A stretch of DNA of 64,000 nucleotides from Owenia fusiformis. Its lineage: Eukaryota > Annelida > Polychaeta > Sabellida > Oweniidae. Numbering within the stretch: the stretch's first letter is position 1; every line of letters starts with the position of its first letter. The translations under genes and the position numbers were made by a program. The stretch is taken from contig CAIIXF020000001.1 in NCBI GenBank assembly GCA_903813345.2, positions 8,249,098 through 8,313,097 of the forward strand, written 5' to 3'. Below are positions 9,901 to 21,200 of this stretch, in pieces. The notes under the pieces were generated by a model. The model searched no databases. It was not told the DNA's origin and worked only from the letters and a program-made list of their open reading frames with translations.

Positions 9901-11985
9901 CAAAACTCATATGGGGCAAGTATATAAACGATATTGGGCAAACGATATTTGAGTTATTGCTGATGGGATAATCATATGCATACAAGCCCAAAAAGCTTAC
10001 CAGGTTGCAGCAATTTGGTCAGTTGTGAAACATCTTAGCAAAGTCCCGAGGTCCAGTCCTGTTGCACCAACCATTGCCAACCGCATGCATAGGAAATATA
10101 CGAAGAATTGATTCTACAAACCCGACAATTTCTTCCTCATTTTTTTCATTTTATGACTTTGTGACTTCATTTTAAGCGGAGGTTTTTTAGCATATTGCCA
10201 ATGAAATGCAGCTACGAAATTGAGGCTAGTACCTACTGTGGATTATGAAACTATATTTAAAGTGTCATCATAGTTTACGACTGTGTGTACATAAATTCAA
10301 AGAAACTCAAAGAATGATAAAACCTAGGATGAAGAAAAGAAAGTTACCTTTTACGTCTATGATCCATGCTGCAAACGCCTAGTGAGAATGTAAGCTATAT
10401 TAGATAGATGTGTTTTTGTGGTGTTTGTATCATCATTGCCCGTGCCGATTATTGTACTCGTCAAGAGTGGTTGGTTGTCATCTTCTTTGGTTATGTAATC
10501 TTTAAAATCATCTTACGTTTCTTTTAGTATTAATTATGTCATGCAGCATTACATAGTCTTAGTGCCGTTTAGTGAAAAAAACGAAAAAACGTAAACTTAC
10601 ATATAATATATGCCATATTTATAGTTACGTGGTCTACATGTAGAGGATTGTGAAGCTTACAGTGTGTTCAGGTGTTACTGTCAACAGAAGTCAGCTTGGC
10701 CTCATTGTGGAGATACATCACTACCCCTGGTCTCAAAATCCAAATATTATATTCAGAACGATACCGTCCTTAAAACAGAGACATATAAAACAGATATGCT
10801 CTTTGTTCAAGATTTCCAAAGTAGTTTTCCCACTTCTTTTAACTAGTATGTTTTGGAAGTCATCTCACCATTAAGCATTATTGAGAAGCGGTGACATTTT
10901 GTATTATAACCATGCAATAACTAACCACCTGTTAGAAAGATACATCACAATCACAAAGACCCCTCTGTATTTTACTATTAAGAAACTTTCGATGCAAAGA
11001 AAGGAAGTACATTATTTTAGTATTATAAAGTTATCAATACAACCGGTGTACATGATAATTAACTTCTCAGTTTTTCTCCTTTTACCTCGAGCAAGAACAC
11101 CTAACGAAGGCACCGGTGAGTTCATTAATTAATTTACGCACTACTCTTTTGTCCTAATTAATACCCATTAGGATAAAATGTATTCACAATGATGGCAATA
11201 CCTATTCATTTTCCATAGCTTGAAAGAAGAGATCCGGCAGATCAGTCCATCTATTGGTCACTTTTTCCGGAGTATTTCCCGATTCCAATTTCAAAATCCA
11301 GCAGTTTAAATCAGATAAGACTGGAGATATAACAAGCTACAAGAACAGACTAGCACAAGCACAAGGAACATCACGGAGTTACGGCTAGCAGAGCATAACA
11401 CGAGAGAACAACTTATAGACTAAATAAATGAAGTTGATTGTTTATTATCAACAAATGTTACATGTTAGGCTTACTTTTAACATATTGTTTTACAATTTAG
11501 GGCCAGGGGATTAAAACGAAGGAGAGATTGAAACATTACAAAGAACAACAATTATATCACCGAATTATATATTGACTTAAATCAAATTTTGCTAAAAATC
11601 GGACGAGGACGACTGGACTGGACGAGGATAGTAAACTGAACGGCAAATCTGTTTTAACATGCACAAGTGAAACAGAATTTTTGCAAAGATCAAATAGGGA
11701 TTACGTGAAAGCTTCCTATAAAAATCACAGGACAGCAAAAACATCATAACGCTTTTAAAAACTACGCTAGCGTGGATTGATTACTATATGGTCATCACAA
11801 ATACAAATAGGTAGGCCGAATATTAAAAATTAATGAAAATTAATTATAAGGAGGCCTGCAATAGTTTATTGAATTTATCATTACTATTCTAAAAGACAAA
11901 ATAGTAGTAGTAGCAAGTAGGTTTGATATTCATTCATTGGCTCGGGAAAATTTGAAAACTCTGGTAAGTAAGAATAAGCCCCACG
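9901..11985. other. No gene recognised
   Basis: I see no coding region with splice or homology support. The small frames at 10650-10874 and 10881-11132 overlap each other or are low in complexity and look like chance. Confidence 0.4.
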
Positions 11986-12705
11986 ACATGGATTTTTCAA
12001 ATACACCATCCACGTTGCCTTCTGAGTTCTATAGCTTTTCCAAATACCTCATCCACGTCGCCTTCTATAGCATCTTCAAATACATCATCCACGTCGCCTT
12101 CTTAGTTCTATAGCTTTTCAAAACCCCATCCACGTCGCCTTCTATAGCATCTTCAAATACACCATCCACGTCGCCTCCTAAGTATAGCTTTTTCAAATAC
12201 CCCATCCACGTCGCCTTCTATAGCTTTTTCAAATACCCCATCCACGTCGCCTTCTATAGCTTTTTCAAATACCCCGTCCACGTCGCCTTCTATAGCATCT
12301 TCAAATACACCATCCACGTCGCCTCCTAAGTATAGCTTTTTCAAATACCCCATCCACGTCGCCTTCTATAGCTTTTTCAAATACAACATCCGCGTCGCCT
12401 TCTATAGCTTCTTCAAATACACCATCCACGTCGCCTTCTAAGTTCTATAGCTTTTTCAAATACCCCATCCACGTCGCCTTCTATAGCATCTTCAAATACA
12501 CCATCCACGTCGCCTTCTATAGCTTTTTCAAATACCCCATCCACGTCGCCTTCTATAGCATCTTCAAATACACCATCCACGTCGCCTTCTAAGTATAGCT
12601 TTTTCAAATACAACATCCGCGTCGCCTTCTATAGCTTCTTCAAATACAACATCCGCGTCGCCTTCTATAGCCTCCTCAAATACGTCGCCTTCTATATAGA
12701 AGCCC
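11986..12705. repeat. 36-bp minisatellite, about 19 units
   Basis: About 19 units of CCATCCACGTCGCCTTCTA followed by TAGCWTCTTCAAATACM repeat with a basic 36-bp period. Some units carry an extra AAGT-type insertion, which breaks the otherwise in-frame 12-residue minus-strand period (GDVDGVFEKAIE). Because of these frame-breaking variants, and with no splice or start context, I treat it as a non-coding or decayed array rather than a gene. Confidence 0.9.
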
Positions 12706-15700
12706 TTCTCTCAGCTGGAGACCAAAATGCCGCTGGAAAGTAGGGACTCTGTCTAACAGAATACTTATACCAACAGAAAGGCATTTTTGTTATGCTTTGA
12801 ATGGAACACGTTTGAAGAAAATCGGTGCAGTATGAGACTCGCAATCCTTGATTTTCAAACACCTGGTAGGTCAAAAATTCAAATTAACGGTCGAAGTATG
12901 TATGTACAAGACGTACAATGTCAATTTGTGCGGAACAATTTCTGTACATGTCTACAAGTTTTGTTGGCACCATTTTGTTCACAATTCATTTTTGAAACTC
13001 TAAAATACCTTGACACACTATTTGGATCAAAAACTTAACAATAATTTTATCCAATTCAAGAGAAAAGTAAATAGAGCAATCACCCGTCCCAAGTTCATCC
13101 TGAATATCATCAAGTTCAAATTAGAAGACTGGAAAGCTCTCGCGTGGAAGAACAGCATGGTGAATGTAATATATGATGCCGTTAACAGTTATCTCGCAGG
13201 GTATCATCAAGCTAATTTTCAGAAATCGGTCCTAATGGATTTCAAATCTGATTAGCAGACGCATTTCCAAGAGAAATGTTTAAAAATAATCACAACTCTT
13301 CCCCAACTTGATGTCTTAACGATTTGGTTGTAATTTATCACCATGTTTGTTATCTTTCTATTTTAATTGATAGCATAGGTAAACAGTAGATAGCATGATG
13401 GATGGCTAATATTCCAAAGCAAATTATAGATGAGTTTAGATATGCACAATATAACATCGCGGTGTCCTTAATGATGAATGACAAAATCCAAACTATAATA
13501 GAGAAGCTACTTAAAAACTTCTGGTGAAAAATAGTATTATGATTAGACAGCTGTCTCGACTGATGTAATCGCATTGGTGTTGTTCTGGATTAGTTCCGTT
13601 TGTTTGAATACGTTTGCATTTATATCTGATCCCAAGGGCTCTCCGTTTGATTTTGAAATGCATAAAATATCATATTTAAAACATTGCTGAAGGAATCTTA
13701 ACATCGAACGATGTGCCCAAGGCTTCGGAAGCCTGTTGCAAGAAAGCTTGATATAAGACACGCAAATATAACTATGTAACGTAGGCCAGTGATAACGAAA
13801 TTATGTTTTCCCCCGTTTTTTCTATAAACATATCAGTTAGTGATTGAACAAATTAACTGATATTTTTGAAATTGAAATTTGAATTGAAAGGTTATGGTTG
13901 ATAGGTAATGGTTTGGTGTGAATATTTGAACTAGTTCTGATAACACTGGTCGTGATAACTGATATTGGAATTTTCTGCTTCATGAAAAGCAAAATTATGC
14001 ATTAAAAACTCTTTTTTAAAATCCCAAAAACTAATCGGTCAAAACATAAACTTCTAAAAAGCACATAATTTAACATCATGATAATTCATGGCCTTTTATC
14101 AGTTCCTTTTTAGAAAGTTGAAAAACAGAAAACAGATGCGATGCCAGTGATGGGTATCTGAATGTATAATATAGCTATGTGTAGAAAAACAAGGTCAAAT
14201 CATGAAAACAGGCTTTATGTTGCGTTTGATCCTAATTACATTATTCTGTTCTTTCACAAAAGGAATCCAAGTGAAGTTGGCGCATGGCTTTATTATGCTT
14301 CTCGTGGGTTATCTTTTTGCAACGCTAAATAACTTTAGTTGATTTCAGTACAAACCTCCGAAAAATGCTAAAAGAGTGGTCGTTTTTATATTTCAGATTT
14401 ACATTACCCCAGATCTCCCAGACTACTTGTCATGATTTAGGAAAGTGATTTGAGACGTTCTCTCCTCTAAGGGTACTTTTAAAATATATAATTTGAATCT
14501 TAAATTCTTAACGTAGTTCACAATTAAAACTGCTCCGTCACAGCGGACAATAAAATTAAACATGATTTTTTTTATAAAAAAAAAACAAAACAATACATCA
14601 AAATCTCATTAATACCTTCAGAGTTATGCTGAAAACATATGTTAATATTATCGTGTCATTATATTGTGCCATAGTATGGAGTTGGAGTATGATACTCCGG
14701 CGCCGTTTTCAATAGCTTTTACTCTTAGCGTTGTTGGACTTCAAACAGAAGTTAAAGCTACCCGCAAATGATATATCCATTGCATGGAGTAAGTAATGTT
14801 CTTTGGTATAGCGAAACATATGAGTGAAAATAAATTGTGTGATTTCTTAGTGTTTCTATGCAAAATAGCACGCTCCGTCACAGCGGACAAATTTTTCGAT
14901 ACCAGCCTGTGATAGAATTACAATATTTTGAGTCACCAGCCGCATATCTACAGTTATTACACTAGTATTTCTAGGTAAAGTTATGGGTTTACAGAGAAAG
15001 TCCATATTAGCCTATAATACCCAATGTCCAGGGTCCACCTTGTCATATTCTCAGGTGACTTTTGAGATGAAACAAAAAGATAATGCACGGAATGATCAAT
15101 CAAATCCTTTTAAATTACGTTCTTCATTACGATTTGCTTTTTGCGGTAAGGCTATTTGAGACATCACGAGGGGGTAGAACACAATCATACATTCTAATTA
15201 GAAGCTATAAATTGACGGAAGTGATCGTATAAATAGAGTTAATGTGATCATAATTCCTCAATATTGCCCCATGGATCTTCCACATTTAATTAGAGGAATG
15301 TCTTAAATAAACACAACTTGACAACTTGGTTGCAATTTGGAACATCTATAACCTTGTTGAAAGGATGTGGGGCACATTTTTGTTTGTGCTGCCTAATCTA
15401 ATACAGAAAATGATTAACACTAACTAGAATGCCTCCAACCGTATAATGTGAGAGGCTGTGTCATTTTGGCAAAATATCTCCTGAGAGTGAACAGGATCGG
15501 ACCTGCTTTCATGGTGCATTAGCATAGCGCTGTCCAGACAGCCATTTACAAGCAGAGATTTCAAGGGTTTAAATGATTTTAGTATATTTTATCCATTAAA
15601 TGAATTTTTCAGCTCGACTTTGTCTCAATTTTGTTCGTTCCTCTATCATTTATATGACCCAGCCTACTAAGGTAATAGAAATAGAAACACTAAACGTATG

Positions 15701-15911
15701 GAAAAGAAATTTTAGCCCTTTGAAAATGTGTACAGAAAAATGTAGAAAAATTTCTTAGAAACGTCACTTATATAAACCTTCAAAACAAAGGTACTTTAGA
15801 ATTTTGAAATTGTTCTAAAAATTGAAAAAATAAAAAAATGTTTTGGGAAGTGCACATTTCCTTCTTGTGATCGCCATTTTTGTGTGAGACAATTTTTCCA
15901 AATTACATTGC
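12706..15911. other. No supported gene; one repeated 18-bp word
   Basis: The word GCTCCGTCACAGCGGACA occurs twice in direct orientation, near 14531 and 14872. The plus-strand frame 13010-13255 (81 codons, ending QKSVLMDFKSD) has slightly coding-like composition but no recognised domain. Nothing else stands out. Confidence 0.4.
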
Positions 15912-16154
15912 CACGCCTAACCATCGACAACGTACAGTGTCAAAATATACCGTCGTACACTTTAGATGTACGGTGTCACTATTAACCGATATGAAGCAAA
16001 GACAATGATGTAGGTTTGATTTAAATTTTAAAAATATTATCTGAGGAATACATAAAGGATTTCATGTTTGATTTCGTGTGTATTCGTTTAGAAAGACATT
16101 TAACTTTTTAATAACGTTAAAAGATTTTCGAACAGTGGTCGATTTGATCACTCG

Positions 16155-16552
16155 AAAGATTGACATCGAAAAAAATATTTCAATTTTTTCAAAGAGTTTT
16201 GGTTACCTTAGTGACATCAGTAATGTTTCAAAATATTTTTGATATGCTAAAACATTGAAGTGGCCCATTAAATATGGCATTTTATTATTGAAATAGTGTG
16301 TCCTTTGTTCAATCTTTGCATTGGTGTTAAAAGATAATCTTTTTTGAAATGCATTAAGAAATATTTGATGATTAAGAAATTTCAACTTTTTTTGAAAAAT
16401 GGCGGGAAATTTGAATATTTGAGAAATAAAATGCTCACAACTTTTTTTCCAAAAAATGTTTTTTGTTCAAAAATCTCTAAAATCACTTTTTAAGTCCTGA
16501 CAAATAGTAAATGAATGATAAAAAAATATTTTCAAACTTTAGACGGGGACTT
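16155..16552. mobile_element. Copy B (right half) of the 7419-8244 repeat
   Basis: From AAGATTGACATCGAAAAAA to TTTAGACGGGGACTTTA it matches 7850-8244 with only scattered substitutions and run-length changes. The left half of the element is missing, and copy B joins the left arm of the surrounding CAC-ended element directly. Confidence 0.8.
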
Positions 16553-17357
16553 TAAAGATTTGGCTATAATTTAAAAAATCATAAGTGTACGTTATCAACT
16601 CGAATGTACGTTGTTCCAATGAACTTATTCAATTCACAGTTAACCAAAATGTAGGCAACGTATTTTTCATAACACTAACAGGCATGGGGGGTCAGATGCA
16701 TTTAAAATTGAAACTGAACAATTACAGTATTAATTCAATTTGATTGAACTATTGAAACTATTGAGCGCTTTCCAGATATATCATAAACGGGATTTTAAAA
16801 AGTCATATTCGATAAGCTAGTATACAGATCTATCTTTCAGTGTAACTTAACAAAACGTAAGGTACAGACGCCAAATAATCAGAGTCTGGAAGCTAACACC
16901 TAATGGCCACAAATTAACCACCACCACAACAATACAATACAAATGAAAAAGCACTCAAAAGAGTTCAAAAATCACATATACCTTATCTTTAAAATCATCC
17001 GTACAAAGGATACTTGAACATGTTCGTTTAAGATTACTTGTTACTCATAAAAATCTTTTGCATTTTGAAATGAAATCATTGTAGTACATTGTTTATTATT
17101 AAATCTCATGAATTTCAATTACAGGGCCAGGGACAACGCACATTGGAGTTGACAACGCACATTTCTGATTTTTTAAAATTATAATAAATACATGAATGTT
17201 TAGTAATCTCCACCCGTCCTAAAGTGTGTAGTTTAAAGAAACTTATCCTCATAAAAATATTCGACACACTTAGACGACAGGGGAGGAAATGATCAAAGGA
17301 AATGCTTAAAAAACAACATTTTCCGACCGATCAAATTATATTTGATCGATTCTTATT

Positions 17358-17960
17358 ATTACTGACCCTAAGAAACTTCAAGAAACTCTATTGAATTACT
17401 GGAAAAATGTTGGCATTAATAATAAAAACCCTAAAACTAGCTCTGATGGTAATGCAGCAAAGGTTGCATCATTGGAAACTTTAAACGATATATCTGAAAA
17501 TGCCCTCTCTAACATTCCCATTACTATAGAAGACATAAAATTACTTGTATCCAATTTGAAAAATGGTAAAGCCTCTGGCATCGATCAGATCCCAAATGAA
17601 TTTTAAAAGAATTGTAAGAATTTTATTGCAGAACCTCTTTTCCATTTATTTCCATTCATAAAGCACCATGAAGCCATCCCAAATGAATGGAAGCAAGGCT
17701 TACTTAAACCACTTCACAAAGAAAATGATCCTGAAGTCATTGATAACTACAGAGGTATTACCATTACATCCAATATTAACAAACTCTTTTCCGGCCTTCA
17801 GGAATCAAAAATTATGAAATTCCTTCAACAAAATGGTCTTCTCGGAAACCTCCAAGGAGCCTTCCAGAAGGGTAAGAGACTTGTAAATCATGTCTTCACT
17901 CTGAAAGGTCTATGTTCTCTTAGAACATCGAAACGTCTTAAAACACTGTTTACAGTCTCG
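17358..17960 (+). mobile_element. LINE reverse transcriptase, N-terminal part (relic)
   Basis: The plus-strand frame reads TDPKKLQETLLNYW, then VSNLKNGKASGIDQIPNEF, EWKQGLLKPLHKEND and NYRGITITSNINKLFSGLQ. These are the first reverse transcriptase blocks of a non-LTR element (K-A-G-DxIPxE and NYRGIT-x-xS motifs). The frame is interrupted by a TAA after NEF (17604-17606). Similarity ends near 17960, before the catalytic YADD block. The likely C-terminal remainder of the same copy lies at 19020-19660. Confidence 0.8.
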
Positions 17961-18051
17961 GTATACAATTTTGACGGTTGACCTCTGGAGAGGTCTACAA
18001 TTGTTTTGTTAGTCAGAAGAAATTAATAACACACATATAGACGATAATCAT

Positions 18052-18500
18052 CATTTCACAATCTTTTCTTCGATTTTTTTAAGAAAATCTAAAGACAGTG
18101 GTAGTTAAACTCTCTGTATTCGGCACATCACTGCGTACTCACTCGTAAATTAATGTTAATTTTACGTTTCTATTTGTATTTTTGCTATACTTGTCGTCTA
18201 GTAGACAAAATATCACTTTCATCAACGTTTACAAAATGTCCGTCTACCATGTTTTTTCTGTATGGCTTCATTTCACAATCTTTTCTTCGAACCACGCCAA
18301 CAATAATTTTTTTAAGAAAATCTGAAGACAGTGGTAGTTAAACTCTCTGTTTTCGGCACATCACTGCGTACTCACTAGTAAATTAATGTTAATTTTACGT
18401 TTCTATTTGTATTTTTGCTATACTTGTCGTCTAGTAGACAAAATATCACTTTCATCAACGTTTACAAAATGTCCGTCTACCATGTTTTTTCTGTAAACAT
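18052..18500. repeat. Tandem duplication of about 210-230 bp, two units
   Basis: Both units run from CATTTCACAATCTTTTCTTC to CTACCATGTTTTTTCTGTA (starts near 18052 and 18269) and are nearly identical. The second unit carries about 20 extra bases (ACCACGCCAACAATAA). The low divergence points to a recent event. It lies between the two LINE pieces. Confidence 0.85.
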
Positions 18501-18537
18501 TATGACGTCATATTCCCCATAATTCACAAGTGTAGTA

Positions 18538-18844
18538 CCAAGGAGGATTGGCTCCCAGGATCGAAACTCGATATTTTCCAACAATGAAAACGTCGAAATG
18601 TCGTTATTTTCTGAAATTAAAACCGACTATAAATTCAAAATAAACAGTTCAAAAGATTCGAACCAATATCTCGATCGTTTCTTGTGAGTTTTGGAATTTT
18701 TCGTTTGGAAATAAGACCAAAATTCACGATTTAAATGTTGAAGTGAACAAAATGGCGGCTGTTTGAATTCGAATTTTGTATTACGACATACCCATATATG
18801 GGACAGAATATCGGTGGTGCACTCTGGGAGCCAATCCTCCTTGG
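18538..18844. mobile_element. 307-bp MITE with perfect 20-bp ends and 7-bp target duplication
   Basis: The terminal inverted repeat CCAAGGAGGATTGGCTCCCA occurs at 18538-18557, and its exact complement at 18825-18844. Both ends are flanked by TGTAGTA (18531-18537 and 18845-18851). There is no coding capacity. A 7-8 bp duplication would suit P-, hAT- or Merlin-type transposases; the family is unknown to me. Confidence 0.88.
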
Positions 18845-19019
18845 TGTAGTACAGTAATATACGCGTTCAATAATATGATATCCCATAATGCACAGGTGGG
18901 GTACAGGCAAAAATGTTGACCGCTAATTGACCAATCAGATGCGAGTATTTACACTGAGGTGCTAACAATACCGCTAATCAACCAATCAGATATATTTCAG
19001 TTAAGGTACTAACAATACC

Positions 19020-19660
19020 TATGAAGGCATTTGTAGACAGGAACGTACCACTAATTTTATTGATGACATATCCCATTATAAATCTCTTAATACTTATTCC
19101 ACCTTTAAGAACCACCCATACCAAGAAAATTATCTAAAACAAGACTTTGATTTTTATGGTTCTAGACTCAAATTTCTTGCAAGAACCAACAATTTTTGCC
19201 TTGAATCCAATTACTCTGTATGGGGCAAAAGTGATGGCAAATGTAAACTTTGTAGTTTGAATGTACATGAAGACTTACAGCATAGGTTGCTGCTGTGTGA
19301 ACATTTTAAAGAAGAACGTGAATCTTTTTTCCACACTGTTTGTAAGCAATGTCCTTCCGATTTATTTTCTGATTTCATTAAGGGTAATCTGACTGAAAAA
19401 TTTACCTTTATGCTTGGTGATGAGACTTTTTCAAAATGGGGGCAAGACTATTTTAGATTATTTGATAGCAAATGTAAAACGCTTTTTAACTCAATTGTAC
19501 AAGCCCAAAGATTTATGTCTTTGATTATTTATGCAACATTGGTTTAAAGAAATTATACATGACTTTGTATTTTATTCATATTGTATAGTTGTATGTAGCC
19601 GCACTGGATAATAATCCATGTGCCACTGTTATAAAAGTGTTGGCAAATAAATAAATATGG
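19020..19660 (+). mobile_element. LINE C-terminal part and 3' tail (relic)
   Basis: The frame is open from before 19041 (NFIDDISHYKSLNTYSTF, LKFLARTNNFCLESNYSVWG) through CKLCSLNVHEDLQHRLLLC, a C-x2-C-x9-H-x4-C knuckle with FKEERE after it, to a stop at 19547. The untranslated tail ends in AAATAAATAAATATGG, a LINE-type short-repeat tail. Together with 17358-17960 it looks like one insertion that lost its middle and gained other repeats. Confidence 0.75.
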
Positions 19661-19860
19661 GTAGATTGACCACGAAAAAATCGACCACTGTTCAAAAATC
19701 TTTTAACGTTATTAGAAGGTTAAATGATATTTTTTTCAAAACCTACATCAAACCTACATCATTGTCTTTGCTCCAAATCATTTAATAGTGACACCGTACA
19801 ACTAAAGTGTACGACGGTATATTTTGTCACTGTCCGTTGTCGATGGTTAGGTGTGATTGC

Positions 19861-20590
19861 TCCTTCGTTGTTAACATTTAGTGTGATTCAATAAAAAAAA
19901 TAGTGTAACCTATAACCACCCTTAGTATTCGGTACCCTGCGCGCAGAGTTTAGTTATAAACTACCAAGACAATGGTCCCTTTTATGAAGTGAAATCGAAC
20001 GAATGCAAAGGCTAAGTATTCGGTGAAATCTGAAGTTTGAATTGATTGATTTTAGATATTCAATAGGAGAATTGCATATCCTGAATAGATATACATGTAT
20101 GTTACTAACATATTAAAACCTGTTCTATGATATCATGCTCTCTCTAACAAGGAGAAAATAAACATAAAACATATTCCAATGTTACTTCATATCAATTCTG
20201 TTCTTTTATACAATAATCTCTTAAATTACATTGCATCATATTAAATTAAACGAATGCTTCTGCAATTCCTCGATATCATAATAGCTCATTTGTGATATTA
20301 TTCAACTGGATATTTATTACTTCCAATTCGATTTCGTCTTGCAATTTTGTAGAGATTGACGGGGTAGTAAATTGTGCTTTGCCGAGTGGGTCTCTAATTT
20401 TAACGCTTGTAATACGTTCGCATCACACTTTTACTTCTCAAAATAGAATTCATGTAAACACAGTTTTGAATGTCACCAACCAAAAGCCGAAAGTGTGTTG
20501 AGTTGTGAAGGATGTCAATTTTATACGTCTGGTCGGAATTCCTTACGAAGGTTTTTACCGTACCTTAAAAAAGTACGATATCGTCGTCAG
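19861..20590. other. No gene recognised
   Basis: AT-rich sequence. The frame at 20292-20501 has no support. Confidence 0.4.
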
Positions 20591-20635
20591 ATTAGCGGGT
20601 GCGCTGGTAGGCGGGCGGGCGGGCGGGCGGCGGCG
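20591..20635. repeat. GGCG simple repeat
   Basis: A run of GGCG units (GTAGGCGGGCGGGCGGGCGG and on) stands out in AT-rich surroundings. A G-run follows near 20695. Confidence 0.85.
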
Positions 20636-20864
20636 TCTCACTTTTCTTGTCATCGCGTTTCCAGAAAAAACAGAATTTTGACACATCTTACACAGGGGGG
20701 GGGGGTGCTTTTTCACCATTCTGAGCATTTTTCAGGTGATTTTGGCCTTTGGGGCCAAAGTTGCCAAAAGTGAACCCCCCTGGAATTTTTCAAAAAGTGA
20801 ACCAACCTTGGCAAATCCTGGCTACGGATCTGCGGTAAAAAGTTCTAAAGGTGACTAACTTTTC

Positions 20865-21200
20865 GAAGCCATTTTGCTTTCTCGCAGCCATTTTGGACGC
20901 TTTCAGATAAACCTTATCATTGCGATTCCAATAAAACCACGTAACAGAATTACTAGTCTACAGAATTACTTCGAATTTTTTCACATGTTACAATCATGGT
21001 GGAAATTTCCAAACTGATTTAATTTTCGATGGCCATTTTGCTTTCTGATGGCTACTTTGGAAGTTTTTAAATAAAGTTTGTCATCGGAATCCAGTAAAAC
21101 CCTTTATTGGAATAGTTTCAAATTTTTACACATGTTACACAGTAAGAAGTTCTTGCGCTAGTTAATTTTGGCAACCATCTTGCTTTCTGGATCGCTATAC
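20865..21200. repeat. Diverged tandem repeat with CCATTTTGCTTTCT phrases
   Basis: Blocks near 20869, 21032 and 21174 share CCATYTTGCTTTCTSR, a GGCTAC/GCCATTTTGG variant and TTTTTNCACATGTTACA in the same order. Spacing is about 140-165 bp. Confidence 0.55.

Larger units (their letters stand above)
15912..19855. mobile_element. CAC-ended inverted-repeat element with 5-bp target duplication, containing nested insertions
   Basis: The left end CACGCCTAACCATCGACAAC at 15912 is matched by the inverted right end (GTTGTCGATGGTTAGGTGTG) ending at 19855, and both are flanked by a perfect ATTGC. The inverted arms run for about 180-240 bp inwards (ATACCGTCGTACACTTTAG; AATAACGTTAAAAGATTTT), with an extra 75 bp in the left arm. 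A 5'-CAC end with a 5-bp duplication is the Transib/RAG-like pattern. The 3.9 kb interior is mostly later arrivals: a partial TA-type repeat, a LINE in two pieces, a tandem duplication and a 307-bp MITE. I see no transposase. Confidence 0.65.

Noticed and set aside
12153-12616. Repeat protein with GDVDGVFEKAIE units
   Set aside because: Units with extra bases break the frame several times, and no splice sites or start context is visible. Treated as a minisatellite.
11986-12705. CRISPR-like array of regular repeats
   Set aside because: Units are contiguous without unique spacers and the DNA is clearly animal; it is a minisatellite.
13010-13255. 81-codon plus-strand frame with slightly coding-like composition
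   Set aside because: No recognised domain and no clear splice boundaries; possibly an old gene fragment, but this cannot be supported.
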